From: Glycocaulis abyssi
GTDB lineage: Bacteria > Pseudomonadota > Alphaproteobacteria > Caulobacterales > Maricaulaceae
Assembly: GCF_041429775.1 (NCBI RefSeq)
Contig: NZ_CP163421.1
Location: forward strand, 1,116,001-1,180,000
Length of the DNA stretch: 64,000 bases
Direction: 5' to 3'
Shown here: in pieces, positions 9,970-18,766 of the stretch
Layout of the letters: each line of letters begins with the position of its first letter
Position numbering within the stretch: the stretch's first letter is position 1
Notes under the pieces: generated by a model
The model's database searches: none
What the model was told of the DNA's origin: nothing
Seen by the model: the letters and a program-made list of their open reading frames with translations, nothing else
Translations under genes and position numbers: made by a program

Positions 9970-9985
9970 ACAAGCGTAAGCGCCA

Positions 9986-10615
9986 TCACGTCTTTTCGTG
10001 GCGGCGCTTCAATTCCTCCGCGACATCACTGAGGGATAGTCCGCGCGCTTTTAAAAGGACAATGAGGTGGAAAATCAGGTCCGCCGCCTCGCCCGTCAGG
10101 GCGGAGTTATCCTCGCAAACGCCGGCGAGCGCCGTTTCGACGCCCTCCTCCCCCACTTTTTGCGCTACCTTGTTGATTCCCTTGGCCAATAGCCGGGCGG
10201 TATAGCTTTCCTCCGGCGAACTATCCGCCCTTCTATCCACGATCGCGGATAATTCGCCGATGAAAGCCAGCGCCGGGCCGGGATAATCACCAAAGCAGGA
10301 GCGCGTGCCGAGGTGACAGGTCGGGCCTTCGGGCAGAGCCTGCACCAGCAGCGCGTCACGGTCGCAATCAGCGGCGAGGCCAGCCAGGCGCAACACATCG
10401 CCGGACGTCTCGCCCTTGGTCCAGAGCCGGTTTTTCGAGCGCGACCAGAAGGTTACAAGGCCCTTCTCCTGCGTTGCGGCAAGCGCCTGCGCATTCATAT
10501 AGCCCAGCATCAGCACCTCGCCGGTAGCGGCATGCTGGACGATGGCAGGCACCAGCCCGCCGCCCTTTTCAAAGTCGATTTGCTCCGCAGAAAGCGGGGA
10601 GAGTTCATCGCTCAT
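9986..10615 (-). CDS. hisIE: Bifunctional phosphoribosyl-AMP cyclohydrolase / phosphoribosyl-ATP pyrophosphatase
   Basis: Catalyses steps 2 and 3 of histidine synthesis. It has 209 residues: a HisI domain (about 1-115) with [26 protein letters not shown] and the metal-binding CDRDA and CHLGTRSCF segments, then a HisE domain (about 125-209) with VGEEGVETA and [13 protein letters not shown]. Many alphaproteobacteria carry hisI and hisE separately, so the fusion is worth noting. It is the last gene of the his operon; its start overlaps the hisF stop by 4 bp. Confidence 0.96.
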   Translation of the reverse strand: MSDELSPLSAEQIDFEKGGGLVPAIVQHAATGEVLMLGYMNAQALAATQEKGLVTFWSRSKNRLWTKGETSGDVLRLAGLAADCDRDALLVQALPEGPTCHLGTRSCFGDYPGPALAFIGELSAIVDRRADSSPEESYTARLLAKGINKVAQKVGEEGVETALAGVCEDNSALTGEAADLIFHLIVLLKARGLSLSDVAEELKRRHEKT

Positions 10616-11379
10616 GGGCGCACCTCGATGCCGGATTGTGCGAGATAGATTTTCAGATCGGGGATGGAAATGACACTCCTGTGGAAGACGCTGGCCGCTA
10701 ACGCCCCGTCAACATTGGCCTTTTTGAACACGGCCTCGAAATGGTCCATCGCGCCCGCCCCGCCAGAGGCGATCAGCGGCACCGAACACACCTCACGGGC
10801 GGCAATTAGCTGTTCAATATCATAGCCTTGGCGCACGCCGTCCTGGTCCATGCAGTTCAGCACGATCTCGCCCGCCCCGCGCTCTATCACCTCTTTTATC
10901 CATGACAGCGTATCGCGTTCGCTGGTCAGGGTCCGGTCCGGGTCGCCAGTATATTGGTGGAGGCGATATATCCCCCCAATTTTGCGGCTATCCATGCCGA
11001 CAACCACACACTGGCTGCCAAATTCTTCTGCCAGCGCGTTGATCAGATTGGGGTTTTCCAGCGCGGGCGTGTTGATGGATATCTTGTCTGCCCCCGCATG
11101 CAGGCGCGCACGGGCCGCCGCTACTGACCGGATGCCACCGGCCACGCAAAACGGTATGTCGATCACCTGCGCCACGCGGCCCACCCAGAGGGGCTCCACC
11201 TCGCGTCCTTCTGGGCTGGCGGAGATGTCATAGAAGACCAGCTCGTCGGCCCCCTGCTCTGCGTAAAGCCTTGCCAGTTCTACGATATCGCCGACGATCT
11301 CGTGGTCTTTAAAGCGCACGCCCTTGACCACCTTGCCGTCGCGCACATCGAGGCAGGGAATGATGCGCCGGGCTAGCAT
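10612..11379 (-). CDS. hisF: Imidazole glycerol phosphate synthase, cyclase subunit
   Basis: A 255-residue TIM barrel that uses ammonia from HisH to form IGP and AICAR. It begins [20 protein letters not shown] with the catalytic aspartate of the CLDV segment, and has the second catalytic aspartate in [13 protein letters not shown]. Phosphate-binding loops AGGIRS and ASGGAG are present. It overlaps hisA by 7 bp and hisIE by 4 bp, consistent with tight translational coupling. Confidence 0.97.
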   Translation of the reverse strand: MLARRIIPCLDVRDGKVVKGVRFKDHEIVGDIVELARLYAEQGADELVFYDISASPEGREVEPLWVGRVAQVIDIPFCVAGGIRSVAAARARLHAGADKISINTPALENPNLINALAEEFGSQCVVVGMDSRKIGGIYRLHQYTGDPDRTLTSERDTLSWIKEVIERGAGEIVLNCMDQDGVRQGYDIEQLIAAREVCSVPLIASGGAGAMDHFEAVFKKANVDGALAASVFHRSVISIPDLKIYLAQSGIEVRP

Positions 11380-12095
11380 GCCAGCGCCTCTTCCAGCGTG
11401 AAACGGCCCTCAAAGAGCGCGCGGCCAATGATAATTCCGCCCATTTTCATGGCCTTGGCCTGCCGGATATCCTCCAGCGTGGCGACGCCGCCTGAAGCCT
11501 GCCAGGCGATCTCCGGCCGGGAGGCCACAAGGCTCTGATAAAGCGCGGTATTTATACCCTCCAGCATGCCGTCCCGCCCGGTATCTGTCGCCAGCGCGTG
11601 GCGCAGCCCGTGGCGTTGATAGGCTTGCAAGAGCTCCCCCAGCGTTATCCCCGCTTCCTCGGTCCAGCCCTTGACCACCGGGACGGGCCTATCCCCCTTC
11701 ATGCGCACATCGAAGGCGGCGGCAATGGCCTGCGCCCCATAGCGGACAAGCCAGCCCGAAACTTTTCCCGGATCAGTGACCGCGAGCGAGCCGATCACCA
11801 CCCGTGATGCGCCGGAATCCAGCAATGATTCAATATCTTCGCCGGTGCGCACCCCGCCGCCCGTCTGCACCTTGATGCCGGTCGCGGCGACGCTCTCGAC
11901 GAGGGATAATTGCCGCCTCTTGCCGTCGCGCGCGCCGGAAAGATCGACCAGGTGCAGCCATTCTGCCCCCGCTTCGAGATAGCCGCGGGCCACGGCGGCG
12001 GGGTCATCCCCATAGTCGGTGACGGCGGCGAAATCCCCCTTTGCCAGGCGCACTACCCGCCCCTCGAGGACATCTATGGCTGGATAGATTTTCAC
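11373..12095 (-). CDS. hisA: ProFAR isomerase
   Basis: A 240-residue TIM barrel that isomerises ProFAR to PRFAR. It opens [17 protein letters not shown] with the catalytic aspartate (AIDV), and has [11 protein letters not shown] carrying the second acidic residue plus phosphate loops TGGGVRT and ASGGVAT. The hisH stop is 3 bp upstream and hisF overlaps by 7 bp. Confidence 0.97.
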   Translation of the reverse strand: MKIYPAIDVLEGRVVRLAKGDFAAVTDYGDDPAAVARGYLEAGAEWLHLVDLSGARDGKRRQLSLVESVAATGIKVQTGGGVRTGEDIESLLDSGASRVVIGSLAVTDPGKVSGWLVRYGAQAIAAAFDVRMKGDRPVPVVKGWTEEAGITLGELLQAYQRHGLRHALATDTGRDGMLEGINTALYQSLVASRPEIAWQASGGVATLEDIRQAKAMKMGGIIIGRALFEGRFTLEEALAC

Positions 12096-12098
12096 GCC

Positions 12099-12707
12099 TT
12101 AACCCTTGATAAAATTGGACAATATACGCGCCCCGACAGCGCCGGAGCGTTCGGGGTGGAACTGGCAGCCGGCAATGTGTCCATGGCGGACCATCGCACT
12201 TATCCGCGTTCCGTAAGTGGTGGTGGCGAGAGTTGATGCGCCTTCGGGCACGTAGAAGCCGTGGACAAAATAGACATGGGCGCCCTCCTCTATCCCGGTG
12301 AGAAGCGGGTCTGAACCGGGCTGAAAGCTGAGGGTATTCCAGCCCATGTGCGGCCACGGACCCGCATCAGACGGAGCCAGACGCTCCACCCGGCCGGGGA
12401 TAAGCCCCAGCAGCGAAACGGGAACACCTGCCCCGCTATCCTCGTCACTTTCCCCGAATAAAAGCTGCATACCCAGGCACACACCCAGCAGCGGACGGGT
12501 ATCGGATCGCAGCGCGTCCGCCCAGCCGGAGCGTTCCAGCGCCCGCATTGCGGGGCCAGCCGCGCCCACACCCGGCAGGATAAGTTTCGTCGCGCTGGCC
12601 GCCTCTCCCGGTGTCGCCGCAAGGACAGGTTCGACGCCCAGCCGGTTCAAGGCGTAGCGCACGCTAGCGATATTGGCGGTCGAGGTATCGATGAGCGCGA
12701 GGGTCAT
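12099..12707 (-). CDS. hisH: Imidazole glycerol phosphate synthase, glutamine amidotransferase subunit
   Basis: A 202-residue class I glutaminase that feeds ammonia to HisF. It has the nucleophile cysteine in GVCLGMQLLFG and the His/Glu pair in CQFHPERSG. The ATG at 12707 gives MTLALIDTSTANIASV, the expected HisH opening. It is the first gene after the about 400 bp repeat-filled gap that splits the his operon. Confidence 0.96.
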   Translation of the reverse strand: MTLALIDTSTANIASVRYALNRLGVEPVLAATPGEAASATKLILPGVGAAGPAMRALERSGWADALRSDTRPLLGVCLGMQLLFGESDEDSGAGVPVSLLGLIPGRVERLAPSDAGPWPHMGWNTLSFQPGSDPLLTGIEEGAHVYFVHGFYVPEGASTLATTTYGTRISAMVRHGHIAGCQFHPERSGAVGARILSNFIKG

Positions 12708-12718
12708 TCCATCACCTC

Positions 12719-12822
12719 TGTCATCCTCCGGCCGCATAGCGGTCCGGGGGAGCCATGCCTACCAAGTGCATGTAATCCAGAGCTTTCAGGCATGGGTGGC
12801 CCGGACAAGCCGGGCCATGACA
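12719..12822. repeat. Convergent pair of GTCAT...CCATGCCT palindromes (family D)
   Basis: Left unit starts TGTCATCCTCCGGCC, contains a hairpin, and ends CCATGCCT. Right unit starts AGGCATGG, holds the hairpin GGCCCGGACAAGCCGGGCC, and ends ATGACA. The two face each other across about 27 bp. Together with the next repeat block they fill the gap between hisB and hisH. Confidence 0.75.
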
Positions 12823-12850
12823 ACGGTATATTGCCGTTCAAACTCCCTTG

Positions 12851-13068
12851 CGTTTTCCCGGCGAAAGCCGGGATCCAGCTTTTAGCTCCGCAACGCATCC
12901 GGGTTGCGATGTTCCGCGAAAAGTCGCGGGCGCGCGTTCGCGCTCTTCGGACGGCGTAACGCCGTCCGCAAGGCCGACCGGCCGCCGGGCACTTTTGCCC
13001 GAAGCGACGCACGGATGTGCGGAGCATCAGCAAACGAAACTGGGCACCGGCTTTCGCCGGTGAAACGC
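12851..13068. repeat. Composite repeat: family A pair flanking a multi-hairpin element (family B)
   Basis: Outer units (12851-12879 and 13040-13068) are inverted copies of the CGTTTTCCC...CCAG / CTGGG...GAAACG type with hairpins CCGGCGAAAGCCGG and CCGGCTTTCGCCGG. Between them, 12886-13029 is a chain of short palindromes: GCAACGCATCCGGGTTGC, CGCGAAAAGTCGCG, GCGCGCGTTCGCGC, a stem around GGCGTAACGCC, and CGGGCACTTTTGCCCG. It ends at GCGGAGCATCA. No coding potential seen. Confidence 0.75.
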
Positions 13069-13104
13069 GCGGTGAAAGCATGGACAAACCAGCCCCGCGC
13101 CCCA

Positions 13105-14313
13105 TCACAACACCCCCTTTGTGGAGGGGATAGAGGCGCCCTCAATCCGGATGGCCTGGCGCAGCGCGCGGCCAAACGCCTTGAAGCACGCCTCGATCAT
13201 GTGGTGGGGGTTATCCCCGCTCACCTCGACATGGATGGCGGCTTTGAGCGTCTCGGAGATGGAGCGGAAAGCGTGCACGCACATATCCACCGGGTAATCC
13301 CCCACCCGCTCGCCGGGAATCTCGCCGTCGAAACGCAGGTAAGGACGCCCCGACAGATCGATCCAGACGCCCGCGCGCGTCTCGTCCATGGGCAGGGCAA
13401 AGCCGAAACGGGCAATGCCGGCCTTGTCGCCGAGCGCGACACCGATCGCCTCGCCCAGCGCCAGGCACACATCCTCGATCGTGTGGTGGGTATCGACTTC
13501 GATATCGCCCTCGCACACCACATCGAGGCGGAAGCCGCCATGGCGCGAGACCTGCTCCAGCATGTGATCGAAGAAGTGGACGCCGGTTTCAAACCGCCCG
13601 CCCTCACCGTCGAGATCGATGAAAAGCGCGATGTCGGTTTCCTTCGTGGTGCGGCGGATGGAGGCCGTGCGCGGGGCTTTGAGACCACCCAGATAGGCGG
13701 CCAATGCCTTCGCTTCGGCGAGCGACAACACCCAGGCGGTGAAGCCCTCCGGCGTTTCCTCCAGCTTCAGCCCCAAAGCGGCGAGGCGCTGCGCCAGAGC
13801 GGCCTTATCGGTGCCAGAAAGGGTGAGTTTATCCCCCTCTCTATCCACCTGCGCCCCGGTCAGCTCACCCATTCGCGCAGCGCTGACACACATTAGCGAA
13901 ACATACTGATCCCACTGCGCTTTCGCCGACGCGATTCCGGCTGGCGAGAGGCGGGAGGGTATTTCAGGGCCGAAAATGGGGTATGGCAGGCCCGATTCCG
14001 GGGTGAGTTTCGCCGCCAGCGCCGGATTTCGCGTATCTATCACCACATTATCGCTGATCTCGCGGCCCAGCCGGTAGAGCGTAACGCCTTCTTTCGACGG
14101 GCTTTCCAGCGCCGCCAGCCCTTCAGGCAAACGGCTGGCGTCGAAGGGTGTATCCATTGCTGTGAGCGCTTGCTGCGCCGCAGCAGCATTCGGAGCGAGG
14201 ACGAGCGCTTCAGGGTCACACCCCAGAATATCCGACAGCCGGGCAAGGAGGGCCGTGCGGGATAGTTCTGCCCTTATCCCCGCCGTTCTAGAGAGGTCTA
14301 TAATGGCGCTCAT
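13105..14313 (-). CDS. hisB: Imidazoleglycerol-phosphate dehydratase with N-terminal HisC-like remnant
   Basis: A 402-residue protein. Residues 217-402 are a complete HisB (IGP dehydratase) with the Mn-binding motifs FFDHMLEQVSRHG, DTHHTIEDV, and GDNPHHMIEA, ending PSTKGVL. Residues 1-216 are not the HAD phosphatase that precedes HisB in enterobacteria (no DxD motif). Short stretches resemble histidinol-phosphate aminotransferase: ARLSDILGCDPEALVLAPNA near the start, SPSKEGVTLYRLG (K74, R81) like the PLP-lysine loop, and RLAALGLKLEETPEGF near the end. About half of a real HisC would be missing. The ATG at 14313 follows the hisD stop by 1 nt. HisB function is secure; origin of the N-domain is inference. 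Confidence 0.85.
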   Translation of the reverse strand: MSAIIDLSRTAGIRAELSRTALLARLSDILGCDPEALVLAPNAAAAQQALTAMDTPFDASRLPEGLAALESPSKEGVTLYRLGREISDNVVIDTRNPALAAKLTPESGLPYPIFGPEIPSRLSPAGIASAKAQWDQYVSLMCVSAARMGELTGAQVDREGDKLTLSGTDKAALAQRLAALGLKLEETPEGFTAWVLSLAEAKALAAYLGGLKAPRTASIRRTTKETDIALFIDLDGEGGRFETGVHFFDHMLEQVSRHGGFRLDVVCEGDIEVDTHHTIEDVCLALGEAIGVALGDKAGIARFGFALPMDETRAGVWIDLSGRPYLRFDGEIPGERVGDYPVDMCVHAFRSISETLKAAIHVEVSGDNPHHMIEACFKAFGRALRQAIRIEGASIPSTKGVL

Positions 14314-14314
14314 G

Positions 14315-15628
14315 TCAGAGCCTCCCCTCTTCCGCCTTCTCGCGCCTCGCCGCCATGGCGAGCCGGTGCGCATCGAGCCCTTCAAGGGCGGCGAGCCGCT
14401 CGACCGTGGGCGCGATGGCGGCAGCGCCCCTGGCCTCGAAACGCAAAACGCTGGTCGTCTTCTGGAACATCTCGACACTGACCCCGCCATAGGCCCTCGC
14501 CGCACCGGCGGTCGGCAGGGAATGGTTCGGCCCGGCGGCGTAGTCGCCAGCAGCTTCGGGCGTCCAGGGGCCGAGGAATATGGACCCGGCATGGCGGATC
14601 TCACCGCAGAGCGCTTCCGGATCGGATGTCTGGATGATGAGGTGCTCGCCCGCATAGGCATTCGCCGCCGCCACCGCGTCCGCTTCGTTCCGTACGAGGA
14701 ATGCCTTCGAGACCTGAAGAGCCGCCGCCGCAATGTCACGCCTCGGCAAACCCTCAAGGCGGGCTTTCAGCGCAGCTTCCACCAGGTCGACGAACCGCTC
14801 CGAGAAAGCGATGAGGAGAACTTGAGCGAGGCGGTCATGCTCTGCCTGGGCCAGAAGATCGAGGGCGACAAAGTCCGGGTCCGCGCTGTCATCGGCGATG
14901 ATGATGACCTCGGAAGGACCGGCGGGCAGGTCCGCCGCCGCGCCGCCAGGGCTCTGCGCGAGCAGCGCCTTCGCCGCCGCGACATAGGCATTGCCGGGCC
15001 CGAAAATGCGGTCGGCGCGGGGCAGGCCCGCAATGCCGAGGCCCAGCGCGGCAACCCCGTGCGCGCCGCCAAGCGCATACACCTCATCAAGGCCAAGCAG
15101 GCCCGCCGCGCCAAGAATGGTGCGGTCCGGCCCGCCCTCCCCGACTGGCGGGGTGAGGATTGCGATCCGGCTGACGCCCGCGATTTGCGCCGGGATGGCG
15201 AGCATGAGCAAAGTTGAGACAAGCGGCGCGGTGCCGGCCGGCACGTAAAGCCCGGCCACTTCCAGCGGCGTGACGCGCCGCTCCGCCACCCCGCCGGGCC
15301 ATGTTTCGAGGCAATAGGATTTATATCCTTGGCATGCGTGATAGCGGCGCACGGCATCGGCGGCGGCGAGGATGGCTTTTGCGTCCTCCGGGTCCAGCGC
15401 GTCCGCCGCGGCCTTCAATTCGCTCACCGGCACGCGGAAGTCTTCGGGCGCATAGCCATCGAGCGATTGCGCATAGCGGCGCACGGCGGTTTCGCCTTCG
15501 GCGCGCACTTCGGAGAGGATTTTCGCGGCGACCTCGAACGCATCCGAGCTATCGCTCGGCCGGGCCATCAGGCTCACGCGTTCATCGGCAGACAATTCCG
15601 CCCAGACATATCGGGTGAGATACGCCAT
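14315..15628 (-). CDS. hisD: Histidinol dehydrogenase
   Basis: NAD- and zinc-dependent enzyme for the last two oxidations from histidinol to histidine; 437 residues, normal length. Visible family blocks include YVPAGTAPLVSTLLMLAIPA, IFGPGNAYVAAAK, DLPAGPSEVIIIADDSADP, the catalytic AEHD (LAQAEHDRLAQ), and GPNHSLPTAGAARAYGG. It sits 3 bp after hisG and 1 nt before the hisB start. Confidence 0.97.
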   Translation of the reverse strand: MAYLTRYVWAELSADERVSLMARPSDSSDAFEVAAKILSEVRAEGETAVRRYAQSLDGYAPEDFRVPVSELKAAADALDPEDAKAILAAADAVRRYHACQGYKSYCLETWPGGVAERRVTPLEVAGLYVPAGTAPLVSTLLMLAIPAQIAGVSRIAILTPPVGEGGPDRTILGAAGLLGLDEVYALGGAHGVAALGLGIAGLPRADRIFGPGNAYVAAAKALLAQSPGGAAADLPAGPSEVIIIADDSADPDFVALDLLAQAEHDRLAQVLLIAFSERFVDLVEAALKARLEGLPRRDIAAAALQVSKAFLVRNEADAVAAANAYAGEHLIIQTSDPEALCGEIRHAGSIFLGPWTPEAAGDYAAGPNHSLPTAGAARAYGGVSVEMFQKTTSVLRFEARGAAAIAPTVERLAALEGLDAHRLAMAARREKAEEGRL

Positions 15629-15631
15629 CGC

Positions 15632-16516
15632 TTACGCCATCATCTTTTCGATCGGCAATACGAGGATGGAGCGCCCGCCCGCGGCCTTGATCTGCTCCAG
15701 CGTCGACCAGAACACTTCTTCGGTGCACACCGCATGGATGGCGACCACATCGTCACGGCCGACCACGGGCGCGACGGTTGGCGCATCGGCGCCGGGCAGC
15801 ACGGCGCGTATCTCGTCCAGCCTGTCTTTCGGGGCATTGAGCAGGATGTATTTGGTCTGGCGCGAGGCGATCACGCCCTTGAAGCGCTCCACCAGCAGGT
15901 CCAGCGTCGCGCCCCCGCCATTGAGGGCTTCCGGGTTGGCGATCAGCACCGCCTCGCTCTCCAGCACGGTCTCGAACGCGGCCAGCCCATTGGCTTCCAG
16001 CGTAGCGCCGGTGGAAACGAGGTCACAGATCGCATCAGCAATCTTCATGCGCGGCGCGACCTCGACAGAGCCGCCCATCTCCACGATCTCTGCCATGATG
16101 CCGCGCTCTTGCAGGAATTTCGCCGTCAAAGCGGGATAGGAGGTGGCGATGGCGCGGCCCTCAAGGTCTGCCACCGACTGGACCGGCCCTTCCAGAGGCG
16201 CGGCGAGTTTCAGCGTGCATCGCGCAAAGCCCAGCCGCTGGACGATCTCGAGGCCCGCCACGCGGGGCGAGCGCGCCGCCGCCTCGGCCAGCACATTCTC
16301 GCCGACAATGCCGCACCCGCACGAGCCCGATGCGACGAAGCTCGGGATATCATCATCGCGGATCAGCATCAGATCGAGCGGGACATTCTCTGCCCGGCGC
16401 ATCAGCGCGTCGCGCGCATAGGCGAGCTTCACGCCCGATTGCTTCAGGAGGTCAAACCCGCCTTCGGCGAGCCGGCCGCTCTTCTGCACGGCCAGGGTCA
16501 GGCGTCCGGCGCTCAT
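15632..16516 (-). CDS. hisG: ATP phosphoribosyltransferase
   Basis: First committed enzyme of histidine synthesis, normally feedback-inhibited by histidine. It has 294 residues; the sequence opens LTLAVQKSGRLAEGGFDLL and carries the PRPP-binding DLVSTGATLEANGL loop. The remaining about 80 residues after this loop, ending VLPIEKMMA, form the C-terminal regulatory domain of long-form HisG, so no HisZ partner is needed. The start overlaps the stop of the upstream yerC-like gene by 4 bp (ATGA). Confidence 0.95.
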   Translation of the reverse strand: MSAGRLTLAVQKSGRLAEGGFDLLKQSGVKLAYARDALMRRAENVPLDLMLIRDDDIPSFVASGSCGCGIVGENVLAEAAARSPRVAGLEIVQRLGFARCTLKLAAPLEGPVQSVADLEGRAIATSYPALTAKFLQERGIMAEIVEMGGSVEVAPRMKIADAICDLVSTGATLEANGLAAFETVLESEAVLIANPEALNGGGATLDLLVERFKGVIASRQTKYILLNAPKDRLDEIRAVLPGADAPTVAPVVGRDDVVAIHAVCTEEVFWSTLEQIKAAGGRSILVLPIEKMMA

Positions 16517-16821
16517 CGGGTTTTTGCCTTCAGCCGGTCCAGCACCAGCCTGTAGCCCTGGTGCGGCTCCTGCGCGAGGAAGCGCGCGACGCGCGTGACC
16601 GTGGTGGTGGAAACGCCGGTCTCGGCGCTGATCTCCCGGTAGGAGCGCCCCGCTTCGAGCAGCTGCGCCACGCGCCAGCGCTCGGCCAGCGCGTCACGCT
16701 CGCCGGGCGTCGTCAGATCGGTGAGGAAGCGCGCCATCTCGCCTGCATCCTTAGCGGCCAGCAGCGCCTCGCACAGCGCGTTGAAATCACGGGTCCTTGT
16801 CTCCCTGTCGAGGCGCATCAC
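16513..16821 (-). CDS. yerC: YerC/TrpR-like repressor heading the his operon
   Basis: A 102-residue helical DNA-binding protein of the TrpR-related YerC/YecD family. The helix-turn-helix is clear: ERDALAERWRVAQLLEAGRSYREISAETGVSTTTVTRVARFL split over about residues 40-82. Family members are known or predicted regulators of histidine genes, which fits its place as first gene of this operon, coupled by a 4 bp overlap to hisG. Autoregulation by histidine is inference. Its upstream region runs straight into the seven-copy palindrome array. Confidence 0.85.
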   Translation of the reverse strand: MMRLDRETRTRDFNALCEALLAAKDAGEMARFLTDLTTPGERDALAERWRVAQLLEAGRSYREISAETGVSTTTVTRVARFLAQEPHQGYRLVLDRLKAKTR

Positions 16822-17213
16822 GCCCTCCTTTTCATCTCTTTTTCTGCCGCCGCCATACCGGCTCCCGGCAGATTGCCCTTCCCACGCCCGGCTGGGTCTC
16901 TGCCCGGCCCGTGCCTGACCAGCCGTCCGCCGGGCGGCCCGTCTGGCCCGTCAATACCTATCCACGCCTGTCCACCCACACCGCCGCCCTGCTGAACCGC
17001 CGGGTGACACAGGGCCGGACGTCGCTGGGCCAGACGTCACTGGTACGGACGTCAGAGAGCTGGCCCACACGGAACCAGATGCCACTGGCCCGGACACCTC
17101 ATCCGGCCCTGCCCCGCCGTTCCACAGCACATCGTGACACCTCTATATCGTATTAGCGCGATAACACAATGGACCCTGAGCAGTGGGCGAGAGAGGAGGT
17201 TGGGAGCGTGGCG

Positions 17214-17277
17214 TGTGGGTGTGGGGTGGAGGGGCGGCAGTGGAGGAGGGGCGTGAAGGCGTGGGGTGGAGGGGGGA
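17214..17277 (+). other. G-rich tract with quadruplex potential
   Basis: Within about 60 bp the plus strand has five runs of four or more G (17223-17226, 17231-17234, 17248-17251, 17263-17266, 17271-17276) separated by short T/A/C-containing spacers. That is enough for an intramolecular G-quadruplex. It lies just right of the first palindrome copy in the array. Confidence 0.5.
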
Positions 17278-17702
17278 GTGCAGCGCCCTCCACCTCAGGT
17301 CACCCGCCCGGCCTGTCCCCGTGAAAACGGGCAGCGGGAGAACCAGCTTTCTTGCTTCAGGGCATTGTTATGGATTCTTGATTCCCTGCGTGCCCTGCCA
17401 GTCAATCCATCGTGTTAATACAATGATACGACACCATAAGGCACGGAGAGATGGATGTGGAGGATCGGAGACTGCGCGCACGACATCATCAAACAAGGCG
17501 TGTGGGGGCTGTGGTGCGAGGCGGAGGGGGCGATGGGGCTGGAGGTGTGGGCGTGGAGCCTGGATGGCGATGTGGCGTGGGGTGTGGAAGTAGATGGTCG
17601 AAGAATGAAGGGTGGTGCGGGGTTGTCGAGAGCGTGGGCGTGGTGGGCGAAGGGATGCGCCCAGCCCGTGGCGAAAAGCACCGGAAGAGCAAACCTCTCT
17701 CT

Positions 17703-17743
17703 CGTCATTCCGGAAAGCGCGCCAGCGCTTATCCGGAACCCAG
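17703..17743. repeat. REP-like palindrome (family A) in the array
   Basis: Single unit with flank CGTCATTCCGG, a stem around AAGCGCGCCAGCGCTT, and closing GGAACCCAG. The same stem type recurs at 18604, 41208 and 56895. Confidence 0.75.
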
Positions 17744-18123
17744 ATAACCGTGTGGTGCTCTGCGCCCTGCACCTTCCAGACGCCCCGCCCGCCCGCATCT
17801 CGCCGTTACAGACGCCGCCCCGCCCTGCCCATGCCTTCCCCATTCCCGCCGCGCGGCCCCACCCACGCATCCCGGTTTCCGATACATCTCCCCTGCCTTG
17901 GCTCGCCCATCCAATTCATCGTATTAACACGATGCCACGCGCATCCGACAGATGGGGTGGAGCGAGGCGGATCAGAGACTGCGGGAGGTGAAGGATAGGC
18001 GTGGGTGGGAATGGAAGTGGGGATACGGAGCGGTGGAAGCTCCGGGTGCTCCGGGGAGCGCCCAAGCAACGGCAAAAGCTCTGCCTCTGCAAAGGCATAT
18101 CCGTTCTGCCATTGGCCCAGCCA

Positions 18124-18175
18124 CCGGGGTCCCCCGCCCCGCCTGTCCCCGTGAAAACGGGGAACGGGGGACCCA
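18124..18175. repeat. 52 bp GC-rich repeat (family C)
   Basis: Contains GTCCCCCGCCCCGCCTGTCC, then CCCCGTGAAAACGGGG, then GGGGGACCCA. Near-identical copies are at 32279-32330 and, inverted, 38247-38298; a diverged one is at 57053-57106. The long complementary arms around GTGAAAAC would form a hairpin. Confidence 0.75.
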
Positions 18176-18603
18176 TCGAACATGCAGGGGCCGGAAGCTG
18201 GACCCCGGCTCTGCGGCCGGGGACCCGGTGAGTTGAGCTCGCGAGACGTGAGAGCATGGCGCACGGCCTGTCCCCCGGCCATGACCGCGGGTGGCGCAGT
18301 GCAGAAATCCAGCCGGGTGCCGCTGCGCTCCGCCGGTTCCACACGCCCCGCCCTGCCATAGCTCCCCACCAGTTCCCGGCGCACGGCTTCACCAGCATTT
18401 CCCCCTTCCCACCCCGAACATGGCCTGCCCTATCAATTAATCGTGTTAATACATTGATATGCACTATCCGGCGAAGCTCGGTAGAACGAGGCGGATCAGA
18501 GGCTCCGCGAGGTGGCTGCGGGAGGTGAGGCGGAGTGGGCAGAAATGGCGGGCGGAGTGAGCGCCGGGGTGCGATGCGCCACAAGATGGGGGCTTCCAAC
18601 TTT

Positions 18604-18766
18604 CGTCATTCCACAAAGCGCGTCAGCGCTTATCCGGAACCCAGTCATTCATAAAAAATCTGGGTTCCAGGTCTCGCCATCGGCTCGCCCGGAATGACGA
18701 AAAGAGAAGGCGTGTTCTCCTGCATCGTCATTCCGGCCACAGCAAAGCGGAGAGCCGGAATCCGGA
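18604..18766. repeat. Convergent family A pair plus a third unit
   Basis: CGTCATTCC...GGAACCCAG (18604-18644) faces CTGGGTTCC...GGAATGACG (18660-18700) across an A/T-rich spacer. A third unit with CGTCATTCCGG opens at 18726 and closes near 18766. Stem sequences differ between units while staying self-complementary. Confidence 0.7.

Noticed and set aside
17183-18697. Several long open frames on both strands inside the array (for example Gly/Trp-rich or Pro/His-rich frames)
   Set aside because: They consist of translated purine/pyrimidine-rich repeats, overlap each other on both strands, lack ribosome-binding sites and resemble no protein.
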